Part shown: positions 40,703 through 50,375 of the stretch, piece by piece
Layout of the letters: each line of letters begins with the position of its first letter
Position numbering within the stretch: position 1 is the first letter of the stretch
DNA from: Strobilurus pachycystidiatus
Taxonomy: Eukaryota; Basidiomycota; Agaricomycetes; Agaricales; Physalacriaceae
Length of the DNA: 64,000 nucleotides
Direction: 5' to 3'
Assembly: GCA_019915135.1 (NCBI GenBank)
Contig: JAHLMK010000015.1
Location: 620,001 to 684,000, forward strand
Notes under the pieces: model-generated
Databases searched by the model: none
Told to the model about the DNA's origin: nothing
What the model saw: the letters and a program-made list of their open reading frames with translations, nothing else
Program-made: the position numbers and the translations under genes

Positions 40703-42292
40703 CTACTGGTACTTCTTCATGAAGCTCAGATGGAAGTCCTCTAGTTTCTGCACATAGTCCTCGACACCAGGACACAGGCAAGTGAGACGATAATGCCACT
40801 GTCCCTCCTTCTGCCCGAACCCGCTCCCAGGAATGACACAAATGCCTGTCTCGTCCAAAAGCTCGAGCGCATAGAACGCGTCCGGGGCTTTCCCAGCCTT
40901 GTTGGCCGCTTCGATGGCTTTGTCGGGCAAGAAGATTTGCGGGTAGAGGTACAGTGCTCCAGGCGAGTCGACACATGAAGCACCCTCAAGCGCATTCAAC
41001 CGCTCCGACATCATCTTCGTGCGCGCCCTGAGGGCGGCATGAATCGTATCGGTCTCCTTCTTCCACAGCTCATAGCTCTCCTGGCCGACCTTGGGTGGAC
41101 GGACCATGCAGTCGACACCGATCTGACCTGATAGCGGCGGGCACAGGCCGACAGAGACCATCTTGTAGATGAGCGCGAGGACTTCGTCAGAGATGTTGAC
41201 GGTCTCAAAGTAGCCGCCGCGACGGCCGCATTCGCCTGACACGCCCTTGGAGATGGAGTGGAAGGAAACGAGGGGCACAGGGGAGTTCATTTGGCAGACG
41301 ACCTTCTTGAATGAGACAAAGGGATGGGTATCGGGAGTGTGGAGATTGTCCTGGTACACTTCGTCTGCCAACAGCACGAGTGAATGGCGCTCGCAGAGGT
41401 GTACCACCTCTTGCTGGGTGTGTTCGTCCAGCAGCGCGCCGGTGGGGTTACCGGGGTTGATGATGACCAGACCTTTGGGCGTGATACCCTCGCTCAAGGC
41501 GCGCTGAATGCCCTCTTCGATCTCCTTTACGGAAGTGGACCAGTTCGAGACCTCGTCGAGATGGTACGAGATGGCGGCTCCGTTATGTTGTGCGAGCGAG
41601 GCGGTATAGAGGGGATACTGGGGGATGGGGATAAGTATGCCCGAGTGCGGCGCGGAGATGAGCATGTTGAGAAGGAGCGAGACTCCGGCGGACGCGCCGC
41701 CAGTGAGGAAGATGTGGTTCGGGTCGGCAGGGTAACCGTCGCGTTCTGAGATGAACTTCGCGACGTTCTGGCGGATGAAAGGGACACCCATGCTGTGCGA
41801 GTAGGCGCCTATGGACCCGATCTCGGCCTGCAGCTCTTTGGCACGCGCAATGACATCTGCGGGGAAGGCGTTCGGTGCCAATTCCGCCAGTGCAGGATAT
41901 TCCATCAACGCGGCCACCTGTGGACTGTTGATATCGACACACGAAGGACGGCGGTGCAGACATACCTGTCTCGTGAAGGAGATGGGAGGCTGATCAAGGC
42001 CCTTCTGTTGCGGGTTCCCGATGTTGGAGTTGATGATCTTGTCAAAAGGCAAGCCATGGTCGGGTTCCTTCAGTTGGTCGCGGTATTTCTCGGCCTTGAT
42101 CGCGAGCTCGCCGCGCACGGCGTACTGCACGTTGAGCAGCGATGGGTTGATCGACTCCACTGTGAACGGGCGCATCTTCTGGGAGGAGGCCATGGTGGTG
42201 GTGGTGGTGGTAGGAGAGAAAGGTCTGGGGGAACGAGATGCTCTAGCCCGTGTCAATGTCCTTACTTCGCCGACCACGGGGTTGCGGAACAT
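40703..42292 (-). CDS. ALT1: Alanine aminotransferase (class I PLP enzyme)
   Basis: A 529-codon frame starts MFRNPVVGEVRTLTRARA. The Arg/Ser/Thr-rich N-terminus looks like a mitochondrial presequence; a second ATG (MASSQKMRPFTVES) 33 codons on could give a cytosolic form. Class I/II aminotransferase motifs include SIGAYSHSMGVPFIRQNVAK, HIFLTGGASAGVSLLLNML, IPIPQYPLYTA, NPGNPTGALL and LLADEVYQDN. The PLP lysine lies in SFHSISKGVSGECGRRGGYF (Lys codon 41246-41248). GSGFGQKEGQWHYRLTCL is at the C-terminus. An in-frame 48-bp intron (41918-41965, GTATGT..CACAG) should be removed, joining FTRQ to VAALMEYPALAEL. It interconverts alanine plus 2-oxoglutarate and pyruvate plus glutamate. Confidence 0.92.
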   Translation of the reverse strand: MFRNPVVGEVRTLTRARASRSPRPFSPTTTTTTMASSQKMRPFTVESINPSLLNVQYAVRGELAIKAEKYRDQLKEPDHGLPFDKIINSNIGNPQQKGLDQPPISFTRQVCLHRRPSCVDINSPQVAALMEYPALAELAPNAFPADVIARAKELQAEIGSIGAYSHSMGVPFIRQNVAKFISERDGYPADPNHIFLTGGASAGVSLLLNMLISAPHSGILIPIPQYPLYTASLAQHNGAAISYHLDEVSNWSTSVKEIEEGIQRALSEGITPKGLVIINPGNPTGALLDEHTQQEVVHLCERHSLVLLADEVYQDNLHTPDTHPFVSFKKVVCQMNSPVPLVSFHSISKGVSGECGRRGGYFETVNISDEVLALIYKMVSVGLCPPLSGQIGVDCMVRPPKVGQESYELWKKETDTIHAALRARTKMMSERLNALEGASCVDSPGALYLYPQIFLPDKAIEAANKAGKAPDAFYALELLDETGICVIPGSGFGQKEGQWHYRLTCLCPGVEDYVQKLEDFHLSFMKKYQ

Positions 42293-43684
42293 GACTCTAC
42301 AGGTTAGGTAATAAAGCGGGCCACCACCGGCAGGAAACGAGGTGGAACAATTTCCAAAGAATTGGGCACGCTTTTCCAGGAAATTGCACGCGAGGCCGCC
42401 GATGGATGGGAGGACAGAGCGAGTCTCTCACAAATTTTAAAGTGACTCGTTCGCAGAAGGGAACTTTTCGGGCATTGATCGGCCGAAAGAGTAGTTAAAG
42501 CCGCGTTCTGAAGAGTGCTGGGCAACTCTAAGGTAAATTCCAAGTCCTGCCGGTGAAATATGGAATGAAATCGATGTGATATACTACAGGATAAGCCGCG
42601 TCGACATACGGCCCGTTGACGGGGGCCACAATCCAGGGAAGCCAGATAGGATAGTAATATCGGTCTGGATGAAGTTCTGGCATTGACAAGACTCAAGACT
42701 GGACTACCCCATGCCAAACCCCATGGTGCAGAACCTGGGGAGGGCAGGAGACCCTTTGGGGAAACAACATATCACGAAGCAATCAAAGAGCGCTCTCGAT
42801 AGAACATCTAGATTGCGCGGAATGGCATGGAATCCAATGTCCCATGGTGGTGTTGACAGCGGGAGGGCAGGGTCACTAAATACCCATTTGAGAACTGACC
42901 CACGGACGCAGGTGCCGAGCGTAGCGGTCGGTGGTGCGAAGAGAAACACAAGAGGTTCTCAGGTAATTATAACCAGATCAGGGTATAGAGAGTGGAGGGA
43001 AGCGGCGGCTGGCCGTAGCACTCCGGGACACTTCTAGTTGAACTTCCAAGCGCCTTGCGAGGAGCGTTGACATGCGAGCAAGGGACAACTCTCCCGGAGC
43101 GCACAGGCTCCATCAGCTAAAAGCCCGCAATAGGAATCTCGTATGACTGCAAGAGGAGAATCGATCTCTTTGTGGGTTTATCGCCATGCGGAGGCGGCGG
43201 AAGGGGTCCAATAGAACGATATGACGTCGCGAGCATCGCCTTGATGCCTGCCCGGGATACACACGTTGTGATGAATGGATACGTCGAGTAAGGTTAGTGT
43301 CACTCTCAGAGGGGGGCCGGAACATGAGAATGAGCAGAGATTGGAATCAGGATGGGAAGCTGCAGCTATTAGGATGGAGAAGCAGATGGCTGGTGCGATA
43401 TTACTTGGTACGATGATAATCGACGATTGAGTGGTGGCGGGAGAGGGGAGAGAGCTGATCGCGCGGAGATTCCGGTCCGCGCTGCACGCAGACTTTACGT
43501 ATGTTTGGCATGGGCATGGCCCGTGCGTCGATAAATGGTGGCTGCTTGTCAACGAGCGTCAACAATCTCTCTTCCTTCCACCACACCCCATGTTGATAGA
43601 ACCCCCCGAACAGGTCGAGTCGCTCTAGCAGTGCCAGCGCGCGTCGCTGGCGGGCGAGCTCGCCCAGCGTCACAGTCTCTCATC
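42293..43684. other. 1.4-kb divergent intergenic region
   Basis: No supported gene. It separates the divergent aminotransferase and copper-fist genes and should hold both promoters. Scattered short frames have no recognisable domains. Confidence 0.45.
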
Positions 43685-45206
43685 ATGGTGTGCCCTGCTG
43701 CTTAGGATCCGTATCGCCCTGCTGACGGGCTGCACAGGTTTTAATTAGCAGTAAGAAGTATGCATGGTGAGCAGCTTCTCCCGCCTTTTTTCCGCGTTCT
43801 TATCGCCTCTGTGCTCGCAGCGAAACGTGCATCAAAGGTCACCGTTCATCCTCCTGCAAACACACCGACCGTCCTCTGTTCGAAATCAAAAAGAAAGGCC
43901 GCCCAGTGACCCAATGCGAGCATTGTCGAGAGTTGAGAAAGAAGAAACAAGTTCACATCAAATGTATATGCATGGCCAAGGACGACGCGCCCCCGCCCGC
44001 CTCTGCCAAGAAAGGTGAGTTTCCGCCGCCGCCCGCTTTCGCCCGACACAGGCGGCTGAGCAATAGCCCATCTCCCTCCGCCTTAGGTCTCGACAAGATT
44101 TTGGAATGCGCCGCGTTCCCCAACGGCTTGCCTTCAGCCTTGGAAGCGTCGGTTGCTCTCCCGGACGGAGCTGCCTCCGATTCCGACCGCAGCGGTATGC
44201 TTACATCTCTATCCATCCCCATCCACCTCATTTTTGCTGTCCAGATAATTGCGCCTGCGCCGTCGGCAAGATCCCGAACGACGAGCTCTGTCCCTGCGCG
44301 ACACCGCGAAAGAGTGCGCCCAGGAGACGCACCAAAGTCGAGCCAGACCTTCACACATCCTCCGTCCTCACCGCCCCATCCGCCGATAACAAACACATCC
44401 TCGCCCGCATCTCCGAATTCAGACCTGTGCTCCCCAAAGCAGTGACGGGCGGCCCGGTACATCTCCCTTCCGCTGGTACCAACCATACCCGCCCCCATCC
44501 TCACGACTTGTACAGCCCGTACGGGCGCGCATACGACCACGCGCATGCACCGTACCAGCCGCTGGATCCCCCTCCCCTCGCAGAACCCGCAATCTGGTCG
44601 CCGGGGTCGCTCTGTAGCTGCGGCGACGGCTGCGGGTGCTCTGGTTGCGGACAACACGACGCTAGCTCCACCTCGTGCATGAATCCATCCAAGTGCGGTG
44701 GCTGCGTCGAGTGCTACGTCCAAGCGCTTCCACCGCTACCTGCCAGCGATCCTCTAGACGACTGGATGCGCCAGCAGTTTGCAGTGGATTACTCTGCCGT
44801 TTCCTGTACACACGGCTGTCCGCCTGGTCTCTGCCAGTGCGAGTCTCAATCTGGATGTGACTCCTCGCCCTCGTCCGAAGGCTCGTCCTGCTGTAAAGCA
44901 CCATCCTTCGACATACCGCAGGGGCTGCTCCGGGGTCGCTCGGCGTCGTCTTCCTCGTCGGGTTCGTCGCCTTATTATGCGGACCTTGGCGCCTACGCGG
45001 CGAGCAACCCGGAATTTGAGCTGTATGGGAACGTCGAGTACGCGGGCAGTATCCCCGACTCTGATGGGTACGCGCGCAGCAATCCAGACTCGGATGGGTA
45101 TGCGCGGAGCAATCCAGATCCTGACGAGTATGCGCGAAGCAATCCGGACGTGGACGGATACCCGCGCAGCAGCACGGAGGACCTCTCATCGTTCATGTTC
45201 TACTAA
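43685..45206 (+). CDS. Copper-fist DNA-binding transcription factor
   Basis: Five exons: 43685-43687 (the ATG alone), 43738-43766, 43821-44014, 44087-44194 and 44245-45206. Spliced in phase, they give an N-terminal copper fist: MVLISSKKYACETCIKGHRS, then CKHTDRPLFEIKKKGRPVTQ and CEHCRELRKKKQVHIKCIC. The Cys/His zinc-copper ligands and the GRP minor-groove motif are present. Downstream are Cys-rich clusters (NCACAVGKIPNDELCPC, SLCSCGDGCGCSGCG, CTHGCPPGLCQC) like those that bind Cu(I) in Ace1/Mac1/Cuf1-type regulators. It ends in four 10-residue repeats (SNPDSDGYAR). The expected role is copper-responsive transcription of uptake or detoxification genes. The single-codon first exon is inferred from the domain start. 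Confidence 0.87.
45050..45170 (+). repeat. 30-bp tandem repeats in the copper-fist gene
   Basis: Four units encode PDSDGYARSN variants (PDSDGYARSN, PDSDGYARSN, PDPDEYARSN, PDVDGYPRSS). Acidic/aromatic repeats at the C-terminus could contribute to an activation domain. Repeat number is likely to vary between strains. Confidence 0.75.
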
Positions 45207-45384
45207 TAGAGCACATACGTATGCGAGGACACGGGGAGTATATGTTTTATTTGTCCTGACCTGCATACCATTTATGCGTTTGCCACTTTCCCTTTCTTTC
45301 TTCCTCCCTTCCTGACTCCTCTATCTACAATTATCCATATGAATTTGTACTGCGCTGTGTGGTATCGGGAATTCAACTATATCT

Positions 45385-45438
45385 ATCATCTTTGAGGGAG
45401 GTGCAGCATATATCATCTTTGAGGGAGGTGCAGCATAT
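45385..45438. repeat. 27-bp perfect tandem duplication
   Basis: Two adjacent 27-bp copies (45385-45411, 45412-45438; core TTTGAGGGAGGTGCAGC) lie immediately left of the MITE. A short duplicate of this kind may come from replication slippage. Confidence 0.85.
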
Positions 45439-45460
45439 ATCTACATGTGTCAGAGTAATA

Positions 45461-45765
45461 GGGACGGTCAAAGCCCTCGATTCCGTCTCGATTCTGTACG
45501 TGATTATGTAGTTGATTTTGAGTGGCCATAATCGTGAGAGAATCGAGAATCGACAGAATCAAACAATCGACTCCGGAGTCGATTATGCGATTATGATATC
45601 TCGATTAATCGAGTCTGGTCAGGCAGCGACCAGATTCGAATGTGGGAGTCGGTCCATAATCGAAGTCGGTCAAAGCTCTCGTTGATTCTCAGTCGATTAT
45701 GTTCTCACAACCACGTTCACAATCGTTTCCAGAATCGACACAGAATCGAGGGCTTTGACCGCCCC
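45461..45765. mobile_element. 305-bp MITE with TA target sites (Tc1/mariner-like)
   Basis: The left end (GGGACGGTCAAAGCCC at 45461) and the reverse complement of the right end (GGGGCGGTCAAAGCCC ending at 45765) match over about 36 bp with few mismatches. TA dinucleotides flank both ends (45459-45460, 45766-45767). The interior has repeated TCGATTATG/CGATTAATCG motifs in both orientations and no coding frame. TA duplication plus TIRs indicates a non-autonomous member of the Tc1/mariner superfamily. It lies about 140 bp upstream of the F-box gene start at 45907, so it may affect that promoter. Confidence 0.85.
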
Positions 45766-45906
45766 TAATGAATTAGATAGCGATTTGGTCGTGCTTGGCA
45801 TCTCTAGACCGATCGGTTCTCATTGACTTACGCGACGTGGCAATCATCTCGTCTTTCAATCACAGCCTGTCTGAGTCTTTGTGTATCGTTCAATCGAGAG
45901 GCTGGT

Positions 45907-47651
45907 ATGACATCTGAGGTACGCTGAGACTCCGAGTCACGCATATCCAAGAAGCTTGCTAGATTCTCTACAGATCTCGAACATTTTGAACACTGTAAGA
46001 GCGCTGTTGAGAAACGCCGATGCCCTCATCCGGGAGCACTACACTGCACAGGGCGCTGATGCCAACGAAAGTACTCTCTCTTTGGAACGCGCTGCGAAGG
46101 AGGTGTCTGTCGTACGTGGACTCTGCGCCAACCTCGAACGTGTTGCCACCGAAAGTCTCCAACGACTCCCATCTCTCATTCACAACCTCCCCGATGATCT
46201 CTTGATCAGCATCTTCATGATCGCCTCGAAAGGCTTCTCTACCGATGCGATCGACGCATTTCCACGGGTGTCCATGCGAGTGTGCCGCCGTTGGAGAATC
46301 ATATCACAGTCGTCGCCCATCATCTGGTCAGATTTCGAGATTCCTTCTCGTTTCAGTACAAATCCAAAGGGGCTGCTACTTTCATTGGAGGAGGTCCTAT
46401 CAGCGTTGGGACAATGCCCTTTTGCCTTTTCATATCGGGTATCGGCACCACCCAGCTATGTCACAAAGCAATTGGAACTGCTTGCTGCGCACTCCTCGCA
46501 CTGGAAACGAGCAACCTTTCATCTCAACGACACAGTAGCAGCCGCTTTCATTATACGCGCTCTAGGATTCAAACCAGACCTTCCAGACCTGGAGTTTCTG
46601 TCGTTCGAAGTATCCGATTTGGTCGTCACGGTTGCGGGCTTATCACAAAAGCTGTCTGCAAATGCGCCACGACTTAGACATCTCTGTTTCTCCAGGAGCG
46701 GTGTGGGACCCATTCGGGATCTCCTCTCCTCCCACCCCACTGTAACCAACATCGTCGCCGACTACTATGACCGAAACAGCTTCCATTCGGCTCCAGCGGG
46801 ACTACTATCTTACACAGCCAAGGATCGATGGCCTGGGCGCCGTTGGTTATTTCCTGCACGTGTAGACCGTTCCCATCCTCCTGAAACGACGAGACACAGC
46901 CTTCTACGACAACTAACCACCGAGGATCATACGATCTTCGATCATTACAATTTCTCAGGCTTAGAGGAGTTGTCCTTTTACATTCGTCGCGGCTACAACC
47001 CGCCACATACACCGGAGTCGCAACGTCGGAGCTTGATTGATATGCTCCAGCGCTCTCAGCCACCACTGAAGAAGCTCTTTGTTGCGGTCCCAGATGCTGC
47101 GTCGAGCATGGTCATGCAGTCGCTCGTTAACGACTTTCGCAAGATCATACCCACGCTCGAGCTCCTTTCAATGCGACTAGCAGACTGGGATGACTTCTTG
47201 GGGGTTTTCGCCAACTTGGTGGAGTCCCCGTCCGCTCTGCCGCAGCTAAGGGTAATCAAGGCATGGTTGGCATTAGATTGGCTGCCCGGGGACGTGCCAA
47301 CGGAGGAGGCGCTACATAGTGAAACATGGGTCGACAAGCTCGCAGTTCTCTTTGGCTCGAGAGTTGACGCTTTGGACGAGGTGCAGCTAACATTCACCCC
47401 GTGGAAGCTCAGATATCCGTTCAGCCAGATGGAAATTGAACGGCTCGTCTCTAAAGAACATGCGGAACAGCTCAGATCGCTGATCCTCAACGAACGCTCG
47501 AAAGGACGGGATATCAAATTGAACATCCTGGTCAAGGTAAGACCCATACCATACCGCTCATGTTGCGGGCAACTGATCCAGCTTTCTGTAGAGCGGAGGG
47601 AAGGTGTTCAACGTATTAGAGAGTCTGAATTGGCCAAATGTCACGGTGTAG
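45907..47651 (+). CDS. F-box-like protein (inverted paralogue of the 38.3-40.1 kb gene)
   Basis: Exons are 45907-45918 (MTSE), 45974-47536 and 47592-47651, ending NWPNVTV. The F-box-like motif (LPDDLLISIFMIASKGFS, CRRWRIISQSSPIIWSDF) is followed by LRR-like segments, nearly the same as in the paralogue (GLEELSFYIRRGYNPPHTPE, LPQLRVIKAWLALDWLPGDV). Sequence upstream of the ATG (GAGAGGCTGGTATGAC) is also shared, so the duplication included part of the 5' flank. Substitutions are scattered and the frame is intact, which suggests both copies are maintained. Function is inferred as an SCF substrate receptor. Confidence 0.82.
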
Positions 47652-47882
47652 TATTCTCTATTGTGGCATTTCGATGTTGAGCTGCACGACGCAATTAGCT
47701 TGGTTTCGTTGTATTCACCCTGTCAAAGTCGTCTTAACAAGCAGGAGGCGATAATAACAATACTGACCGGTACAAGCTTGTGAAGTTGGTCTGAGAGAAA
47801 TGAACATATCTGCTTACAATTGATACATGATACGTACAGCTACAGCTACAGTAAGAGAGTTCCGCTTCAGTCCACGTCCTGA

Positions 47883-49733
47883 CTAAAGGTTCGTAACCGA
47901 CAGACAATGATACTCGGTCATCTCCCGATCAACGACCGTAATCGCCACCAACCCCTTGTCAGGTCGTTCCCTCAGCATGTGCACCATCTTGTCGATATCG
48001 TAATACTTCAAGTCGCGTGCCTTCCCATCCTTACTCCCAACACCCCTTTCAAACTCGTACGTACTCATGACCTGGATGCCAGGCTCCAGCAACGTAAAGT
48101 CCACCCAAGCAAGGACACGATCCTTCGCCACGTTCGGGTGCGCCCTGAGATAGGCATCTCGAAGTTCCTGTAGCCGTCTAGCTTTCTCTGGGAGAAAGAG
48201 CTCGCCCTGCGCCAAGCACCCGAACCATTGATCCTCCTTTGGAGACATTAGGCGCGGATACCCTGCTGCCCACTGGCGCTGCAGCTCCAGACATTGCTTC
48301 CGATGACCATCCTTCCAACCCTCAATAGCGCACTTTCGAGAGCAGTAATAAGCATAGTGGCATCCCGTACAGCGCATGTCCTTTGCTTGACTTTCCGGAA
48401 AGCACTGAGAATTGGTTGTAAGCATTGATCGAAAAAAAGAAAAAGCAACGTCGGCGACTGTACGCACCCCATGATTAGCACAGGTTTGCTTCCGCGCAAC
48501 TCGCCACATCTCCCTGAAGCCCCATCTTGTCGTTGTGGTATCCTTGAACCGATTCCAAGCGTCCCCCAGATTTCCCGACATATCTGTATCGATCCCTTCC
48601 TTCTGCACCCGATTCAATGCCTTCCATGACCGCTGGAGCACATTCTGGTATACCGTCATCAAAGTCACTGTATCCAGAATCTGCACCAACAGGTCCTCGA
48701 GTGAGCCATTGGTAGTGGCGACTTCCCCAATAAGCGCCTTCGCTTTGAGAACGGACTCGATGAGGCGCTGATCGAGCGCGTCGCAAACCCAGCTGAATCC
48801 CCCGATGAGGTTTTTCTTGAGATAGAGGGCACAAAGATCGATCGATCTTACAGCCTCGGGTGGAGGAGGGATTGGAGGCGAGCGGAGGAGGCGACCCATA
48901 ACGTAGGCCGTCCATCCAACGGAGCTCTTGGACCAAAAGGCTAAGCGTAATGGCGGTTCATTGCCAGAGCAAAGGAGCATGACCTCCAGCCGCGCTATAA
49001 GGTCCGCATACGGGATTGCAGACATCTCCGACAGCTCGATCATACGCTGTACATTGTCCAACGCCAGTGATGGAGGAGGATTGTCGTGCAGCGCATCGTA
49101 GACACCTGAAGACCACCGCTCATCGAGTGAGGCCGAGTGATACATAACAAGACGGATGACATGCGACGAGGCACATAGGATCTGGGAATCGGCGGGGACA
49201 GAGGCTGCTAGAATGCATATGCGGGCGATAGCGCCAATGAAGTCGGGCATTCTGGACATTTCAATTACAAGCTCTTGATTTTCTGCAAGGTACCGAGTAA
49301 CGGTGGTAGCTCTGAGGAGGACTTCGTTTGAATCGATGGGAATACTGGCGTCGAGTGAGTGGTTGGCGTAGAAGTATGCGAGCCAGGGGCCGAGCGTAGC
49401 GAATAGGCGTTTGATGAGGGTCGAAGTCGTTGGCATGAGGTTATTCCTGAAGCCGTGAGTGAGTGCAGCGAACATTCCGAGCGCTGTATTGATGAGGATG
49501 GGATCGGGGTTGGGCGGAACGCCTTTGACGAGCTTGTCCATGAGCGGTATGAGGCTAGCAAGGCTGTGGTCCTTTTCCAGAGAGCGCTTCGCAAGCTGCT
49601 CAATGGCGGGCAGATGTCCTTCGCGCGCGGCGCGCTTCAAAGCGGCCAAACTCTGTATTGCTATTAGCACTGCGTAATTAAATGTCTAGCAGGGCGACAT
49701 TACCTGATCCCGAACAGTAATGGGCACGGGCAT
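47883..49733 (-). CDS. MYND-type zinc-finger protein
   Basis: Exon 1 (49733-49704) encodes MPVPITVRDQ and splices in phase (intron 49653-49703) to SLAALKRAAREGHLPAIEQL. A second intron (48405-48467, 63 bp, GTGCGT..CTCAG) is stop-free and in frame. Removing it gives CANHGCFPESQAKDMRCTGC followed by HYAYYCSRKCAIEGWKDGHR and KQC, a complete MYND zinc finger. The 400 residues before it are helical (armadillo-like in composition). After it, about 140 residues end HCLSVTNL. MYND fingers mediate protein interactions. This helical-plus-MYND layout is common in mushrooms, with no assigned function. Confidence 0.82.
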
Positions 49734-50375
49734 TCCAATTCGCCTCGAGTTAAAGAAGGAAGAGGGGAAAGAGGGGGGAAAGAGAGAGAAAGAGAAGGAT
49801 TATATGTACAACAATGACGGTCAAAGCGGAAGATACAATGGGCAGGCACGCCGATTGAGCCACAGCGGACCTCGGGCCGATCGCCCGCCCTCAATGCACT
49901 CAAGAAGCACCCTTGCTTGGGGAAAGAACAATTCCATCTCTAAAAAATCCACGCTCTATACGTCTGAATACTTTCACGCTCTATATGTTTGATAAGGCTT
50001 GGTAGCGCGACGTTGAACAAAAGTTCATTGGACGCGCCGCACATTCGGCTCGTCAAGCCGGCCGATGTTTGAGCCTTCATAGCCATCGTATCTGCTACTA
50101 AGCAAGTACTCTAGCAGACATCAGAACTAGGTAAACTGTCCTCCATTAATGATCAGGCGGAGGGATGACTGCTGGAATCTGCCAGAACAAGAAAGTTTTG
50201 ACTCGGCAAAGCTTCGGCTCAAGCCACAAAGTTCACAATCTTATCTCTCAAGGATCGACAATCATCTCTATCTTCCGCTCGACGAGGCTAGACGGCTCGC
50301 GATTCTCTATCTGTCGCGGTCTAGCATTCACTTAATCTCATCTTACAACTCATTTCTCCCTTTTTCATCACACTC
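49734..50375. promoter_or_regulatory. Divergent promoter region, MYND gene / FAD monooxygenase
   Basis: A 640-bp region with no supported gene between divergently transcribed genes. A purine-rich stretch at about 49755-49800 lies just upstream of the MYND gene. A pyrimidine-rich leader (about 50330-50372, CATTTCTCCCTTTTTC) precedes the ATG at 50376. No specific operator was recognised. Confidence 0.45.

Noticed and set aside
43953..44723. 256-codon minus-strand frame
   Set aside because: It lies opposite the copper-fist exons, which have diagnostic domains and in-phase introns.
47056..47547. 163-codon minus-strand frame, with a matching frame opposite the other F-box gene (38392-38892)
   Set aside because: The apparent conservation comes from the F-box paralogues on the opposite strand.
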